Source: an uncultured Bacilli bacterium (GTDB lineage: Bacteria; Bacillota_I; Bacilli_A; RF39; UBA660). Taken from it: a stretch of DNA of 22,981 nt. The stretch is from assembly GCA_944345045.1 (NCBI GenBank), contig CALVMI010000102.1, positions 1 to 22,981 on the forward strand. Direction: 5' to 3'. This document shows positions 13,419 through 20,594 of this stretch, in pieces. Below the pieces are notes generated by a model. The model saw nothing but the letters and a program-made list of their open reading frames with translations, was not told where the DNA came from and made no database searches. Numbering within the stretch: position 1 is the stretch's first letter; each line of letters starts with the position of its first letter. A program made the position numbers and the translations under genes.

Positions 13419-14387
13419 ATAAGCCAAATATTCATCTAAAACAGCATAGATTTCTTCTTCGGTTTTGGTTTCGCAAATTTTCTTTTTAATTTCCTTACCA
13501 TTTGGCATGCCTTTTAAGTAAAAAAGAATATTTGAACGAATTTCTAAAAGGGCTGCTTTTAAAGATTTGTCTTGTTTTAACATTTCGAAATGTCTTTTCA
13601 TCATATTAATTTTTTCCTCATTAGAAATTTTTTGAGGTTCAATGTTGTGTTCTAAATAATCTACACATTCTTTTATTAACCATGGATTTCCTAGAACACC
13701 TCGACCAATCATTACAGCGTCACAGCCTGTTTCTTCTAACATTCGTTTAGCATCATAACAAGATTTTATATCTCCATTGCCAATTACGGGAATAGAAACA
13801 GCTTCTTTTACTTTTTTGATCCATGACCAATCTGCTACTCCTGAATAACCTTGTTTTCTTGTTCTAGCATGAATAGCAATAGCTTTTGCTCCAGCTTTTT
13901 CACACTCTTTAGCAATTTCAACACAATTTTTAGAATTTTCATCCCAACCAATACGAATTTTAACAGTTACGGGAATTTTGACTGCCTTTACTACACTTGA
14001 AACAATTTCATATACTTTTTTTGGATCTTTTAGCAATGCACTTCCCGCTTGAGCAGAAATAGCAACTTTAGGAACTGGACACCCCATATTAATGTCAATA
14101 ATATCTGGTTTCATTACTCTTTCTACTATTTGGGCAGCGCTTACAAATGTTTTAACATCACTTCCAAAGATTTGTTGAGCGATAGGACGCTCACCCTCAC
14201 TCATTTTTAAAAGGCGCATTGTTTTTTCGTTTTGATAAGTAAGTGCTTTGTCACTCACCATTTCGGCATAAATTAGGCCTGCACCCATTTCTTTAATGAT
14301 TTTGCGAAAACTTGTATTAGAATATCCCGCCATAGGCGCTAGAACAATTTGATTCTTTATTTCAACATTTCCAATTTTCCACTTCAT
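13395..14387 (-). CDS. dusB: tRNA-dihydrouridine synthase, DusB type
   Basis: FMN enzyme that reduces uridine to dihydrouridine in the D-loop of tRNA using NADPH. The 330 residues form a TIM barrel. LAPMAGYSN (about 16-24) is the FMN-binding start, INMGCPVPKV (99-108) holds the catalytic Cys103, and IHARTRKQGYSG and GNGDI are further family motifs. I choose ATG 14387 (MKWKIGN), preceded by GTGAT. An in-frame ATG at 14402 adds 5 residues without a ribosome site. A TATAAT box (14418-14423) lies upstream. The 3' end overlaps the MntP-like gene on the other strand. Confidence 0.95.
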   Translation of the reverse strand: MKWKIGNVEIKNQIVLAPMAGYSNTSFRKIIKEMGAGLIYAEMVSDKALTYQNEKTMRLLKMSEGERPIAQQIFGSDVKTFVSAAQIVERVMKPDIIDINMGCPVPKVAISAQAGSALLKDPKKVYEIVSSVVKAVKIPVTVKIRIGWDENSKNCVEIAKECEKAGAKAIAIHARTRKQGYSGVADWSWIKKVKEAVSIPVIGNGDIKSCYDAKRMLEETGCDAVMIGRGVLGNPWLIKECVDYLEHNIEPQKISNEEKINMMKRHFEMLKQDKSLKAALLEIRSNILFYLKGMPNGKEIKKKICETKTEEEIYAVLDEYLAYLKQTQES

Positions 14388-14439
14388 TTTTATCACGTCC
14401 ATCTAAAAGTTATTTTGATTATACCGAATTCTTGGCAAG

Positions 14440-14462
14440 AAAAAAAGAGAAAATTCTCTTTT
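14440..14462 (-). terminator. Rho-independent terminator of pduL
   Basis: Minus strand AAAAGAG, AATTTT, CTCTTTT (14462 to 14443), continuing into a T run. It overlaps the pduL stop codon. Confidence 0.65.
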
Positions 14463-15024
14463 ATACTTCGACAGTTAATTCATCATTGTTTTGTAAGAGC
14501 ATGGCATTTGCTTCATCACGGTCGACGTGAAATTCTAATACACCATTTTCACTAGCTTTGATATGTGCAAATAAAATTCCTTCTCTTTTCCCTTTCACAT
14601 GAACTTTGACTACTTGTTCATTTTCTACGCCATATTTTTTTAGATCATCTAAGCTCATATGAATATGACACTCAGCAAGTATACAAGCAGATTCTACTTC
14701 TACACGAGCCTTATCGGTAATTAAAGTCACTGTTTCGGCTCCTACTAAGTCACCGCTTTTGCGAACCGGAGGATTAACACCTAAGGCAAAGGCATCTAAA
14801 GCTGAAACTTCTACTTGAACATAATTTCTTAATGGACCTAATACACGAACATGTTCAATTTTTCCTTTAGGTCCTTCAATTGTTACAAATAAATTAGAAG
14901 CAAATTCACCAGTTTGCTTTAAAGCTTTTACTTTTTCCCATTCAACATCAAATAATTTATCATATACTTCTTTTGTCAAATGTACATGACGATTACTAAT
15001 TCCTACGGGTACTTTAAATTCCAT
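14461..15024 (-). CDS. pduL: PduL-type phosphate acyltransferase (phosphotransacetylase)
   Basis: Zinc enzyme exchanging acyl-CoA and acyl-phosphate; outside microcompartments, PduL serves as the phosphotransacetylase of acetate metabolism. The 187 residues form the usual duplicated barrel. Zinc ligands are visible as RHVH (His13, His15), CHIH (His120, His122) and EFHVD (His166). GPLR (Arg66) and VEVS (Glu72) match the active-site Arg and Glu. The second motif is normally ARHIHM; here it is ECHIHM, so the Arg before the first His is Cys. There is no microcompartment signal extension or shell gene nearby. The start at ATG 15024 has GAAGG upstream; longer upstream frames are not protein-like. 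An extended -10 (TGATATAAT, 15047-15055) lies ahead. Confidence 0.9.
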   Translation of the reverse strand: MEFKVPVGISNRHVHLTKEVYDKLFDVEWEKVKALKQTGEFASNLFVTIEGPKGKIEHVRVLGPLRNYVQVEVSALDAFALGVNPPVRKSGDLVGAETVTLITDKARVEVESACILAECHIHMSLDDLKKYGVENEQVVKVHVKGKREGILFAHIKASENGVLEFHVDRDEANAMLLQNNDELTVEV

Positions 15025-15046
15025 AACCAACCTTCTTTCTTTAGGT

Positions 15047-15055
15047 ATTATATCA
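15047..15055 (-). promoter_or_regulatory. Extended -10 promoter of pduL
   Basis: Minus strand TGATATAAT, 22 bases before ATG 15024, with a poor -35. The same nonamer recurs before the response regulator gene and the 20595-21227 gene. Confidence 0.55.
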
Positions 15056-15089
15056 AAAAAATTGTTCATAATAAAGTTGGAGGGAAAAA

Positions 15090-15293
15090 ATGAAAAATAA
15101 TAATTGTCAAGATTGTCAAGAAAAAAGCGTGGAAGGTAGAGCTTACATTGACAAGGAAACGGGCTTATTATGTGTAGATTTAACTTGTCCAAATGAATAT
15201 CCAGAAGGAAGAGATGTTTTAGTTCCTTATGTTTGTACAACATGTGGTGAAACTACTTGGAAAACTAAATCTACTACCGAAGAAACTGAATAA
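15090..15293 (+). CDS. Small Cys-rich, possibly zinc-binding protein
   Basis: A 67-residue soluble protein that I do not recognise. Six cysteines fall in three pairs: C6/C9 (CQDC), C28/C33 (CVDLTC) and C49/C52 (CTTC). CTTCGETTW looks like half of a zinc ribbon. The C-terminus is short and acidic. It is well supported as a gene: GGAGG 6 bases before ATG 15090, and a terminator hairpin built around its stop codon. It is divergent from pduL, so the two share the 65-base region between them. Function cannot be read from the sequence. Confidence 0.75.
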   Translation: MKNNNCQDCQEKSVEGRAYIDKETGLLCVDLTCPNEYPEGRDVLVPYVCTTCGETTWKTKSTTEETE

Positions 15294-15306
15294 GTTTCTT
15301 TTTTTT
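15280..15306 (+). terminator. Rho-independent terminator of the Cys-rich protein gene
   Basis: AAGAAACT (15280-15287), loop GAATA, AGTTTCTT (15293-15300), then T. The TAA stop lies within the hairpin. Confidence 0.8.
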
Positions 15307-15309
15307 ATA

Positions 15310-15352
15310 AATTAAATAAAGGGAAAGGACAATAAAAAGGTCGTCCTTTCCC
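15310..15352 (-). terminator. Hairpin, likely terminator of the two-component operon
   Basis: Perfect 10-bp stem GGGAAAGGAC (15321-15330) / GTCCTTTCCC (15343-15352) with a 12-base loop. The T-rich tail lies on the minus strand (15310-15320). It is 285 bases past the histidine kinase stop. Confidence 0.6.
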
Positions 15353-15636
15353 AAAAAGTGTGAGTTTGAGTTTATATGTTATTTATATTGTATAGAGTTT
15401 TTTTTATATATTTTTTTTACAAAATATATGGGTCGTATCTTACTTTATCACTTCTCCTTTCATGATAAACATGTTACACGAATTTTATGAAGTTTATGTG
15501 AAGATAAAGTGAATAATTATCAAATTCTTCTAACTTTACATTTTCTATTTCTATTTTTTTATTTCCTCCTTTCATAAATAAAAGGATACTCTTTAATTGT
15601 AAATTTTTCGTGAAAAGTATATGATAATTTGCAAAA
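15353..15636 (-). other. Non-coding stretch after the kinase gene
   Basis: Very AT-rich. On the minus strand it holds two copies of ATGAAAGGAG (at 15575-15566 and about 15462-15453), i.e. strong ribosome sites, but neither is followed by ATG, GTG or TTG at usable spacing. After the first, an open frame of about 26 codons runs to TAA 15474-15476 and could only start at ATA or upstream. I see no recognised gene here. Confidence 0.4.
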
Positions 15637-17025
15637 CTATTTTTTCTTAATATTGAAATAAAAGGTTGTTCCTTTATTTTTTTCTGATTTAACACCATAT
15701 TTAAAATGATGATTTTCTAAAATTGTTTTGACAATAGAAAGACCAAGACCTGTACCGACAACATTTCTTTGATGATTTTTTTCATTCTTGTAGTACTTAT
15801 CCCAAATAAATGGAATATCTTCTTCTTTAATGCCTTTTCCAGTGTCAATAATTTCTACTAAATAAGAATCTTTTTCTTTTTTGACATGAATAGTAACTTT
15901 CTTATCTTTTCCAGTATAATTAATGGCATTGTTGATAAGATTATAAATTACTTGACTAATCTTTTTTTGATCAGCAGTAACCATAGCTTTTTCTGGCATG
16001 TCTAGTACAAAATGATAATTTTCTGTTTCTTTAATAATTTCGTAACGTTTAACAATTGTTTTAATTTCTTTAACTAAATCGAAACGTTCTTTATGAATTT
16101 CATCGGCATTGGCTTGCATTTTAGAAAGAGTTAAAATGTCATTTACTAAGACATTTAGACGATCTACTTCGTCCATAATAATATCACAATGTTCCGTTCT
16201 TTTGGCATCATCTTTATAAGAGATATCACGAACCATTTCGGCATATGCTTTAATCATCGTTAACGGTGTTTTTAAATCATGAGAAACATTTGCCATCAAA
16301 TCTCTTCGTAATTCGTCTGTTTTAACCATTTCATTTTGGGCATTAGTTAATACGCCTGCTAGTTCGTTTACTTCTGTAACTCCATAATTTGGAAATGTTA
16401 TGGTTGGAGTTGAACCAAGCTTTCTTGCTTTATTTGTAATGTCCATGATTGGTTCAGAAATCTTCTTAGATAAAAAATAAGCAATAACACAAGCAAAGAT
16501 AATGGCAATGAAGGTTAAATAAATCAATTGATTTTTTAAAACAACATTAGCGCCTCCAACTTCTTCTAAAGTACTATATAAAAATACAGTACCAGCATCT
16601 AATTTAATTCCATAAAGAAAAGCTTGAACTTCATATTCTTTGTTAATAACTTTATAAGTATCTGAAGTTAAAGCAGAATTCATAAATGTTTCTTCTGTTT
16701 TTAAAATGTCTTGATTATTTTTTCCTAGGGCACACCCATTCATCATGGTGTTGTAGTAATAGACATTTCCTGTATTTGCATAATATTCTATGCATACTTC
16801 ATTTTCGTAAGCAATTTCTTCTAAAGTGCCGCTTAAATTTACAAACGAAGAACGTTGAATTGCTGAGGCTAGTCGATTCATATTTTGAATTTGGTAATCT
16901 TGATAAGAATATTTTAGAAAAACAATTTGGCAAAACCAAAGAACAAGTAAAATAGATACACTAAAAAGAATTAAGTATAATAGGGTTTTAGCTTTAATAC
17001 TTGAAAAATATTTTTTAATATTCAA
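15637..17025 (-). CDS. Sensor histidine kinase of a two-component system
   Basis: A 462-residue HAMP-type kinase. Membrane helices at about 13-37 and 165-187 flank an extracytoplasmic sensor of about 125 residues. A HAMP region (188-240) is followed by the dimerisation domain with phospho-acceptor His249 (NVSHDLKTPLTMI). The ATPase domain has the N box (NLINNAINY, Asn366), G1 DTGKGI and G2 GTGLGLSI. The start is TTG at 17023-17025, with AAGGTAGG about 8-15 bases upstream, and overlaps the response regulator by 11 bases, so the two are co-translated. The signal sensed is not evident; no obvious target gene is adjacent. Confidence 0.92.
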   Translation of the reverse strand: MNIKKYFSSIKAKTLLYLILFSVSILLVLWFCQIVFLKYSYQDYQIQNMNRLASAIQRSSFVNLSGTLEEIAYENEVCIEYYANTGNVYYYNTMMNGCALGKNNQDILKTEETFMNSALTSDTYKVINKEYEVQAFLYGIKLDAGTVFLYSTLEEVGGANVVLKNQLIYLTFIAIIFACVIAYFLSKKISEPIMDITNKARKLGSTPTITFPNYGVTEVNELAGVLTNAQNEMVKTDELRRDLMANVSHDLKTPLTMIKAYAEMVRDISYKDDAKRTEHCDIIMDEVDRLNVLVNDILTLSKMQANADEIHKERFDLVKEIKTIVKRYEIIKETENYHFVLDMPEKAMVTADQKKISQVIYNLINNAINYTGKDKKVTIHVKKEKDSYLVEIIDTGKGIKEEDIPFIWDKYYKNEKNHQRNVVGTGLGLSIVKTILENHHFKYGVKSEKNKGTTFYFNIKKK

Positions 17026-17671
17026 ATTTATAGCCTACCTTACGTACTGTTTTAATATAATTTCCATATTTTCCAAGCTGATGTCTTAAAGTTTTTACAT
17101 GTGTATCTACAGTTCGGTCATCCCCATAAAAATCATATCCCCATATGTTTGTTAATAACTGTTCTCTTGATAAAGCAATATGATTATTGGAAACAAAATA
17201 TTTTAACAAATCATATTCTTTAGGAGTTAAATTTACAGCTTTACCATCAATTGTTACTTCATGGGCTTTATCATCTAAAACTAAACCACCGAATTCTAAT
17301 TTCATACCACTTTTTTCGTTTCTTTTTATGATTGCTTTTACACGTGCGACTAACTCTTTAGGACTAAATGGCTTAGTTACATAATCATCTATTCCTAAAT
17401 CAAAACCAATTAATTTATCAAATTCTTCGCCACGCGCTGATAACATTAAAACAGGAACATCTTTTACAGCTTTGATTTCTCGTACAGCTTGGTAGCCATC
17501 TTTTTTGGGCATCATAATGTCCATAATAATTAGATTATATTCATTTTGTAAAGCAAGTTCTACTGCTTTATTTCCGTCTTCTGCTTCATCGACTAAAAAA
17601 CCATCTAATTGTAAATATTCTTTTACGACTTCACGAATTAAAGATTCATCGTCTACAACTAAAATTTTCAT
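17015..17671 (-). CDS. OmpR-family response regulator
   Basis: A 218-residue DNA-binding regulator and partner of the overlapping kinase. The receiver domain (1-118) has the acidic pair DD (7-8), phospho-acceptor Asp51 (IIMDIMMP), Ser78 region LMLSARG and Lys100 (VTKPF). The winged-helix output domain follows, with LTPKEYDLLKYFV and DRTVDTHVKTLRHQLG, as in OmpR/PhoB proteins. ATG 17671 has AAGGTGA upstream, and an extended -10 TGATATAAT lies at 17695-17703. It is the first gene of the two-gene operon. Confidence 0.95.
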   Translation of the reverse strand: MKILVVDDESLIREVVKEYLQLDGFLVDEAEDGNKAVELALQNEYNLIIMDIMMPKKDGYQAVREIKAVKDVPVLMLSARGEEFDKLIGFDLGIDDYVTKPFSPKELVARVKAIIKRNEKSGMKLEFGGLVLDDKAHEVTIDGKAVNLTPKEYDLLKYFVSNNHIALSREQLLTNIWGYDFYGDDRTVDTHVKTLRHQLGKYGNYIKTVRKVGYKFEY

Positions 17672-17694
17672 ACTTCACCTTCTTTTGCCTTATA

Positions 17695-17703
17695 TTATAT
17701 CAG
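17695..17703 (-). promoter_or_regulatory. Extended -10 promoter of the two-component operon
   Basis: Minus strand TGATATAAT, 23 bases before ATG 17671, with no consensus -35. Confidence 0.55.
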
Positions 17704-17727
17704 AAATGTGAAAGATTCATGAAAAAA

Positions 17728-18219
17728 TTATTCTTCTTGCCAAATTAGTGGTAATACTTTATAAAAAAGATCCATAGAAAAAGGTTTATGGCGATATTGC
17801 TTGGCTACATAGTTATATTTTTTATAGGTATCCTGGAAATACATTTCTTTTAATTTTTCTAGATCCCAATTTCTTTGCAAACATTCTTGAATATAAAAAG
17901 CTCTTTCCTTTTTATCAAAAATATTTAATAAGAACTTTACATGTTCCCAAGACAAGCTTAATAAATCGGTTGGACTCTTTTTAGGATATAACAAGAAAAG
18001 TTTTTGCATTAAAAATAATTCACTAGCAACATATTGATCACCAAATCTTTCCACTAGCTTAGAAGATAGTTCTTCCAAAATAATTTTGTTTTGTTCTTGA
18101 ATATATTCTTTTTGCTCTAAGTAGTCTTGATACTGATCTTTTTTCTGAAATAAATCAGGATGTTTTAAGAATACTTCGGGCATTAATGTCACAATATATT
18201 CATTGACATCTTGTTGAAT
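17728..18219 (-). CDS. Stand-alone DUF1016 N-terminal domain (YhcG_N-like) protein, apparent ATT start
   Basis: A 163-residue protein resembling the N-terminal domain of DUF1016/YhcG proteins. Diagnostic blocks are LSSKLVERFG (51-60), LFLMQKLFLLYP (68-79), LSWEHVKFLL (89-98) and ERAFYIQECLQRNWDLEKL (105-123). The PDDEXK nuclease half that normally follows (full length about 350 residues) is absent, so this may act as a DNA- or protein-binding adaptor (inference). Start choice: the strong site AAAGGAGG (18227-18234) is followed after exactly 7 bases by ATT (18217-18219). A TTG at 18237 would begin inside the ribosome site, and no ATG with a ribosome site exists downstream. It lies after yebC, beyond a terminator, and no clear promoter is visible. 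Confidence 0.65.
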   Translation of the reverse strand: MQQDVNEYIVTLMPEVFLKHPDLFQKKDQYQDYLEQKEYIQEQNKIILEELSSKLVERFGDQYVASELFLMQKLFLLYPKKSPTDLLSLSWEHVKFLLNIFDKKERAFYIQECLQRNWDLEKLKEMYFQDTYKKYNYVAKQYRHKPFSMDLFYKVLPLIWQEE

Positions 18220-18247
18220 AAAAAAACCTCCTTTCAATATTACTTAC

Positions 18248-18284
18248 AAAAAAAAATCCATTTTTCCTTTAAAAAAATGAATTT
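18248..18284 (-). terminator. Rho-independent terminator of yebC
   Basis: On the minus strand AAATTCATTTTT pairs with AAAAATGGATTT (one G-T), followed by a run of nine T (to 18248). Confidence 0.7.
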
Positions 18285-18304
18285 TTTATTATTTTTTTGC
18301 TTTT

Positions 18305-19027
18305 TTATTCATTTAGATCAACATTATGATAAATATCTGTTACATCATCAATATCTTCTAGTAACGTTAGTAAGCGAATGAAAAGTTCTTTATCCTCGCC
18401 TTCTAAAGTTATTTTATCTTTTGGATACATGCCCTCTTCATCAATTTCATAATGTACATCTGGTTTTATATTTTCTAAGATATCTTTTACTTTGTTATGA
18501 TCAGTTGGCTTAACTGTTATAACAATTTCGCCTTCTTCATTTTCAAAATCAATAGGTTCTATACCATTTTCTAATAAAGCATTAAAAACTTCTTCTTCAT
18601 TTAAGTCTTTGACACTTATAATAGCTAAATAATCATAATTATAGGAAACAGAATTTGTAACACCTAGGCTTTTATGAATTTTATTAAATGCTGCACGTAC
18701 CATTCCTACTGTACGATTTACATTATCCGTAAGCGTTCTAATAATTAAAGTAGATGCTCCTGGTCCAAAACCTTCATATGTAACTACTTCGTAATCTTCG
18801 CCACTATTGCCTTTTGCTTTATCAATCGCGCGATTAATAATATCGTTTGGTACTTGTTCTTTTTTGGCTTTATCAACAATTCTTTTTAATAATACATTAC
18901 TTTCTATTTCAGGTGTTCCCTTTTTAGCAGCAAGATATATTTCTTTGGCATAGTTTGAATAAAGTTTTGCTTTAGCTGCTCCCGTTTTTTGTATACTTGC
19001 TTTTCGTACTTCATAAGCTCGTCCCAT
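18305..19027 (-). CDS. yebC: YebC/PmpR-family protein
   Basis: 240 residues, full length for the family. YebC-like proteins were long annotated as transcriptional regulators; recent work links them to helping ribosomes through proline-rich stretches. The start MGRAYEVRKASIQKTGAAKAKLYS is the YeeN-type variant of the family signature. The middle has YEGFGPGASTLIIRTLTDNVNRT, and the acidic C-terminus closes the three-domain fold. ATG 19027 follows AAGGAAG. The promoter is probably TATAAT at 19055-19060 with ATGACT 17 bases further, inside the tail of the ZIP gene. Confidence 0.93.
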   Translation of the reverse strand: MGRAYEVRKASIQKTGAAKAKLYSNYAKEIYLAAKKGTPEIESNVLLKRIVDKAKKEQVPNDIINRAIDKAKGNSGEDYEVVTYEGFGPGASTLIIRTLTDNVNRTVGMVRAAFNKIHKSLGVTNSVSYNYDYLAIISVKDLNEEEVFNALLENGIEPIDFENEEGEIVITVKPTDHNKVKDILENIKPDVHYEIDEEGMYPKDKITLEGEDKELFIRLLTLLEDIDDVTDIYHNVDLNE

Positions 19028-19065
19028 ATAAACACTTCCTTTTTTTGCTTTTTTATTATACTAAA

Positions 19066-19845
19066 TTAATGTATAAAAGTCATTAATAAAATAACTAACA
19101 CGCCCACAGCCATTCCATAATAGCTTTCTCTTCTTTTTAGATAGTTCATTAATTCTCTTAAAAGTTCAAATAATGAAATATAAAGAATCATACCGCAGGC
19201 GATACAAATTAAAGCTAACATAACCATGTTTGGCAAAGAACCTTGAAGGAAAAATAAACATAAGGCTCCAAATGCTGAAGAAAATACTAAAAGGGCTAGT
19301 AAAATTCTTCTTACAGCTTTTCCTTTTTTCACCGCATCTATGCTGCTTGCTACTTCAATGCCTAAAGGAAGATTATGACAACCTACAGCAATGGCTGTCA
19401 TAAAGCCGGTTGCCAAGCTTTCTGTACCAATAATATATATACTCATTCCTTCTAAAACATTATGAAGGATTAAAGATAAAGCAGTGATAAATCCGATGTG
19501 AAAGACATGATGGTTATGTTCTGATTGCTTTTTTTCGCCTTCATGATGATCATGGTGATGATGTGGCAAAAAATAATCGAATATTTTCAAAATTAAGATT
19601 CCAACAAAAATAAAGCATAAAACATATACTACTTTTTCCCATTTTCCCATGGCCCATTCGGAACTCATTTCAATAATTTCTGGTATTAAATCAAAGAAAA
19701 CCATGCCTAACATGACCACTAGGGCCATACCAGTAGCAAAAATAGATAATTCTTTTTTCTTTTTAACAAATTTTACCAAAAGAAATCCTATTAGAAAAAA
19801 TAAACCTGCGACTAATGTTAGCAGAAGTGCACCTAAATTTGCCAT
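19066..19845 (-). CDS. ZIP-family divalent metal transporter
   Basis: A 259-residue integral membrane protein of the ZIP (ZupT/GufA-like) family, which moves zinc and related divalent cations into the cytoplasm. About eight membrane helices are visible. A His-rich cytoplasmic loop (residues 95-116, HHHHDHH...HNHH) precedes helix 4. The metal-site motifs HNVLEG (128-133) and HNLPLG (157-162) form the binuclear centre. I choose ATG 19845 (MANLG), with GGTGAG just upstream, over an ATG 4 codons earlier that overlaps that ribosome site. No metal-regulator gene or clear operator is next to it. Confidence 0.9.
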   Translation of the reverse strand: MANLGALLLTLVAGLFFLIGFLLVKFVKKKKELSIFATGMALVVMLGMVFFDLIPEIIEMSSEWAMGKWEKVVYVLCFIFVGILILKIFDYFLPHHHHDHHEGEKKQSEHNHHVFHIGFITALSLILHNVLEGMSIYIIGTESLATGFMTAIAVGCHNLPLGIEVASSIDAVKKGKAVRRILLALLVFSSAFGALCLFFLQGSLPNMVMLALICIACGMILYISLFELLRELMNYLKRRESYYGMAVGVLVILLMTFIH

Positions 19846-19886
19846 AATCTCACCCATTTCTTTAACATTCTATCATATTTTTTGAC

Positions 19887-19911
19887 AAATAAAAAGACTT
19901 TTGCAAGTCTT
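19887..19911 (-). terminator. Rho-independent terminator of the exported-protein gene
   Basis: Minus strand AAGACTT, GCAA, AAGTCTT (19911 to 19894), then TTTATTT. The stop codon overlaps the stem. Confidence 0.8.
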
Positions 19912-20533
19912 ATCTTGTCGGAACAGCGCTCATAGAAAGCTTTCCGCTAAAATCTCCATTTGTTAAATATAATTGATCTACTGCATCATCATTTTCAAGC
20001 CAAATATAAAATACTAAATTGTCTGTTTCTCCTACATTTAAAGTAATAGCTTCTTCCTCACCGATTAATGTTTTTGTAAGATCTGATACTACTTCTGTAT
20101 CACTAGATGGTTCTGTACTTACAGATTCATCTACGAAATCACCTGTATATGTTTCTGTTCCATTTACAACAATAGCCCATTTAAAATATTTACTTGCTAA
20201 ATTTTTAGATAAACTCATTTCAACTAAATCAATCGTATATTTTGCACTTACAGCAGATGACGGTGAATTTGTAACGCTGAAAGAAACACTTTCTGCTTTC
20301 GTTAAGTAATCTGCACCATCAATCAAAGCTAACTCTGCTGAGTCAATTATACTTGCATCATTTAAAGTTGTTGTTACTTCAAAAGGTGGTGTTTCATTAC
20401 GACCTGTATCTGCACTACCACTTACTTGTAAGTTAAAGAAAGAATAACTTACGCTTACGCCAAATACCATAATTGAAATAACAAAAACAAGCACTATAAC
20501 TGTATATGTTTTCACACTATGACTTTTTTTCAT
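19910..20533 (-). CDS. Exported or membrane-anchored protein, TasA/camelysin-like in layout
   Basis: A 207-residue protein. A basic N-terminus (KKSHSVKTY) and one hydrophobic helix (about 10-32, IVLVFVISIMVFGVSVSYSF) are followed by a Ser/Thr-rich, acidic beta-type domain. The layout (FGVSVSYSFF just after the helix, then VSGSAD) recalls TasA/camelysin-type fibre proteins cut by the SipW peptidase. I do not see enough identity to name it, and no sipW gene is nearby. ATG 20533 (MKKSH) is 7 bases after AAGGAG; an ATG 2 codons earlier lies too close. Its promoter is at 20559-20587. It may work with the similarly built neighbour at 20595-21227. Confidence 0.65.
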   Translation of the reverse strand: MKKSHSVKTYTVIVLVFVISIMVFGVSVSYSFFNLQVSGSADTGRNETPPFEVTTTLNDASIIDSAELALIDGADYLTKAESVSFSVTNSPSSAVSAKYTIDLVEMSLSKNLASKYFKWAIVVNGTETYTGDFVDESVSTEPSSDTEVVSDLTKTLIGEEEAITLNVGETDNLVFYIWLENDDAVDQLYLTNGDFSGKLSMSAVPTR

Positions 20534-20558
20534 TCTCATTCTCCTTACTCTTTAGTTT

Positions 20559-20587
20559 ATTATACACGAGTTTTTTTTAGAAAACAA
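20559..20587 (-). promoter_or_regulatory. Sigma-A promoter of the exported-protein gene
   Basis: Minus strand TTGTTT (20582-20587), 17 bp, TATAAT (20559-20564). Confidence 0.6.
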
Positions 20588-20594
20588 GTTTGAA

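Noticed and set aside
14461..15243. N-terminal extension of PduL (73 residues upstream of 15024)
   Set aside because: The extension overlaps the divergent Cys-rich gene and the pduL promoter, is not protein-like and has no ribosome site.
15474..15698. 74-codon leftward frame overlapping the kinase 3' end
   Set aside because: Its first half is another frame of the conserved kinase C-terminus with no ribosome site. Only its last 26 or so codons are kept as a weak possibility in the findings.
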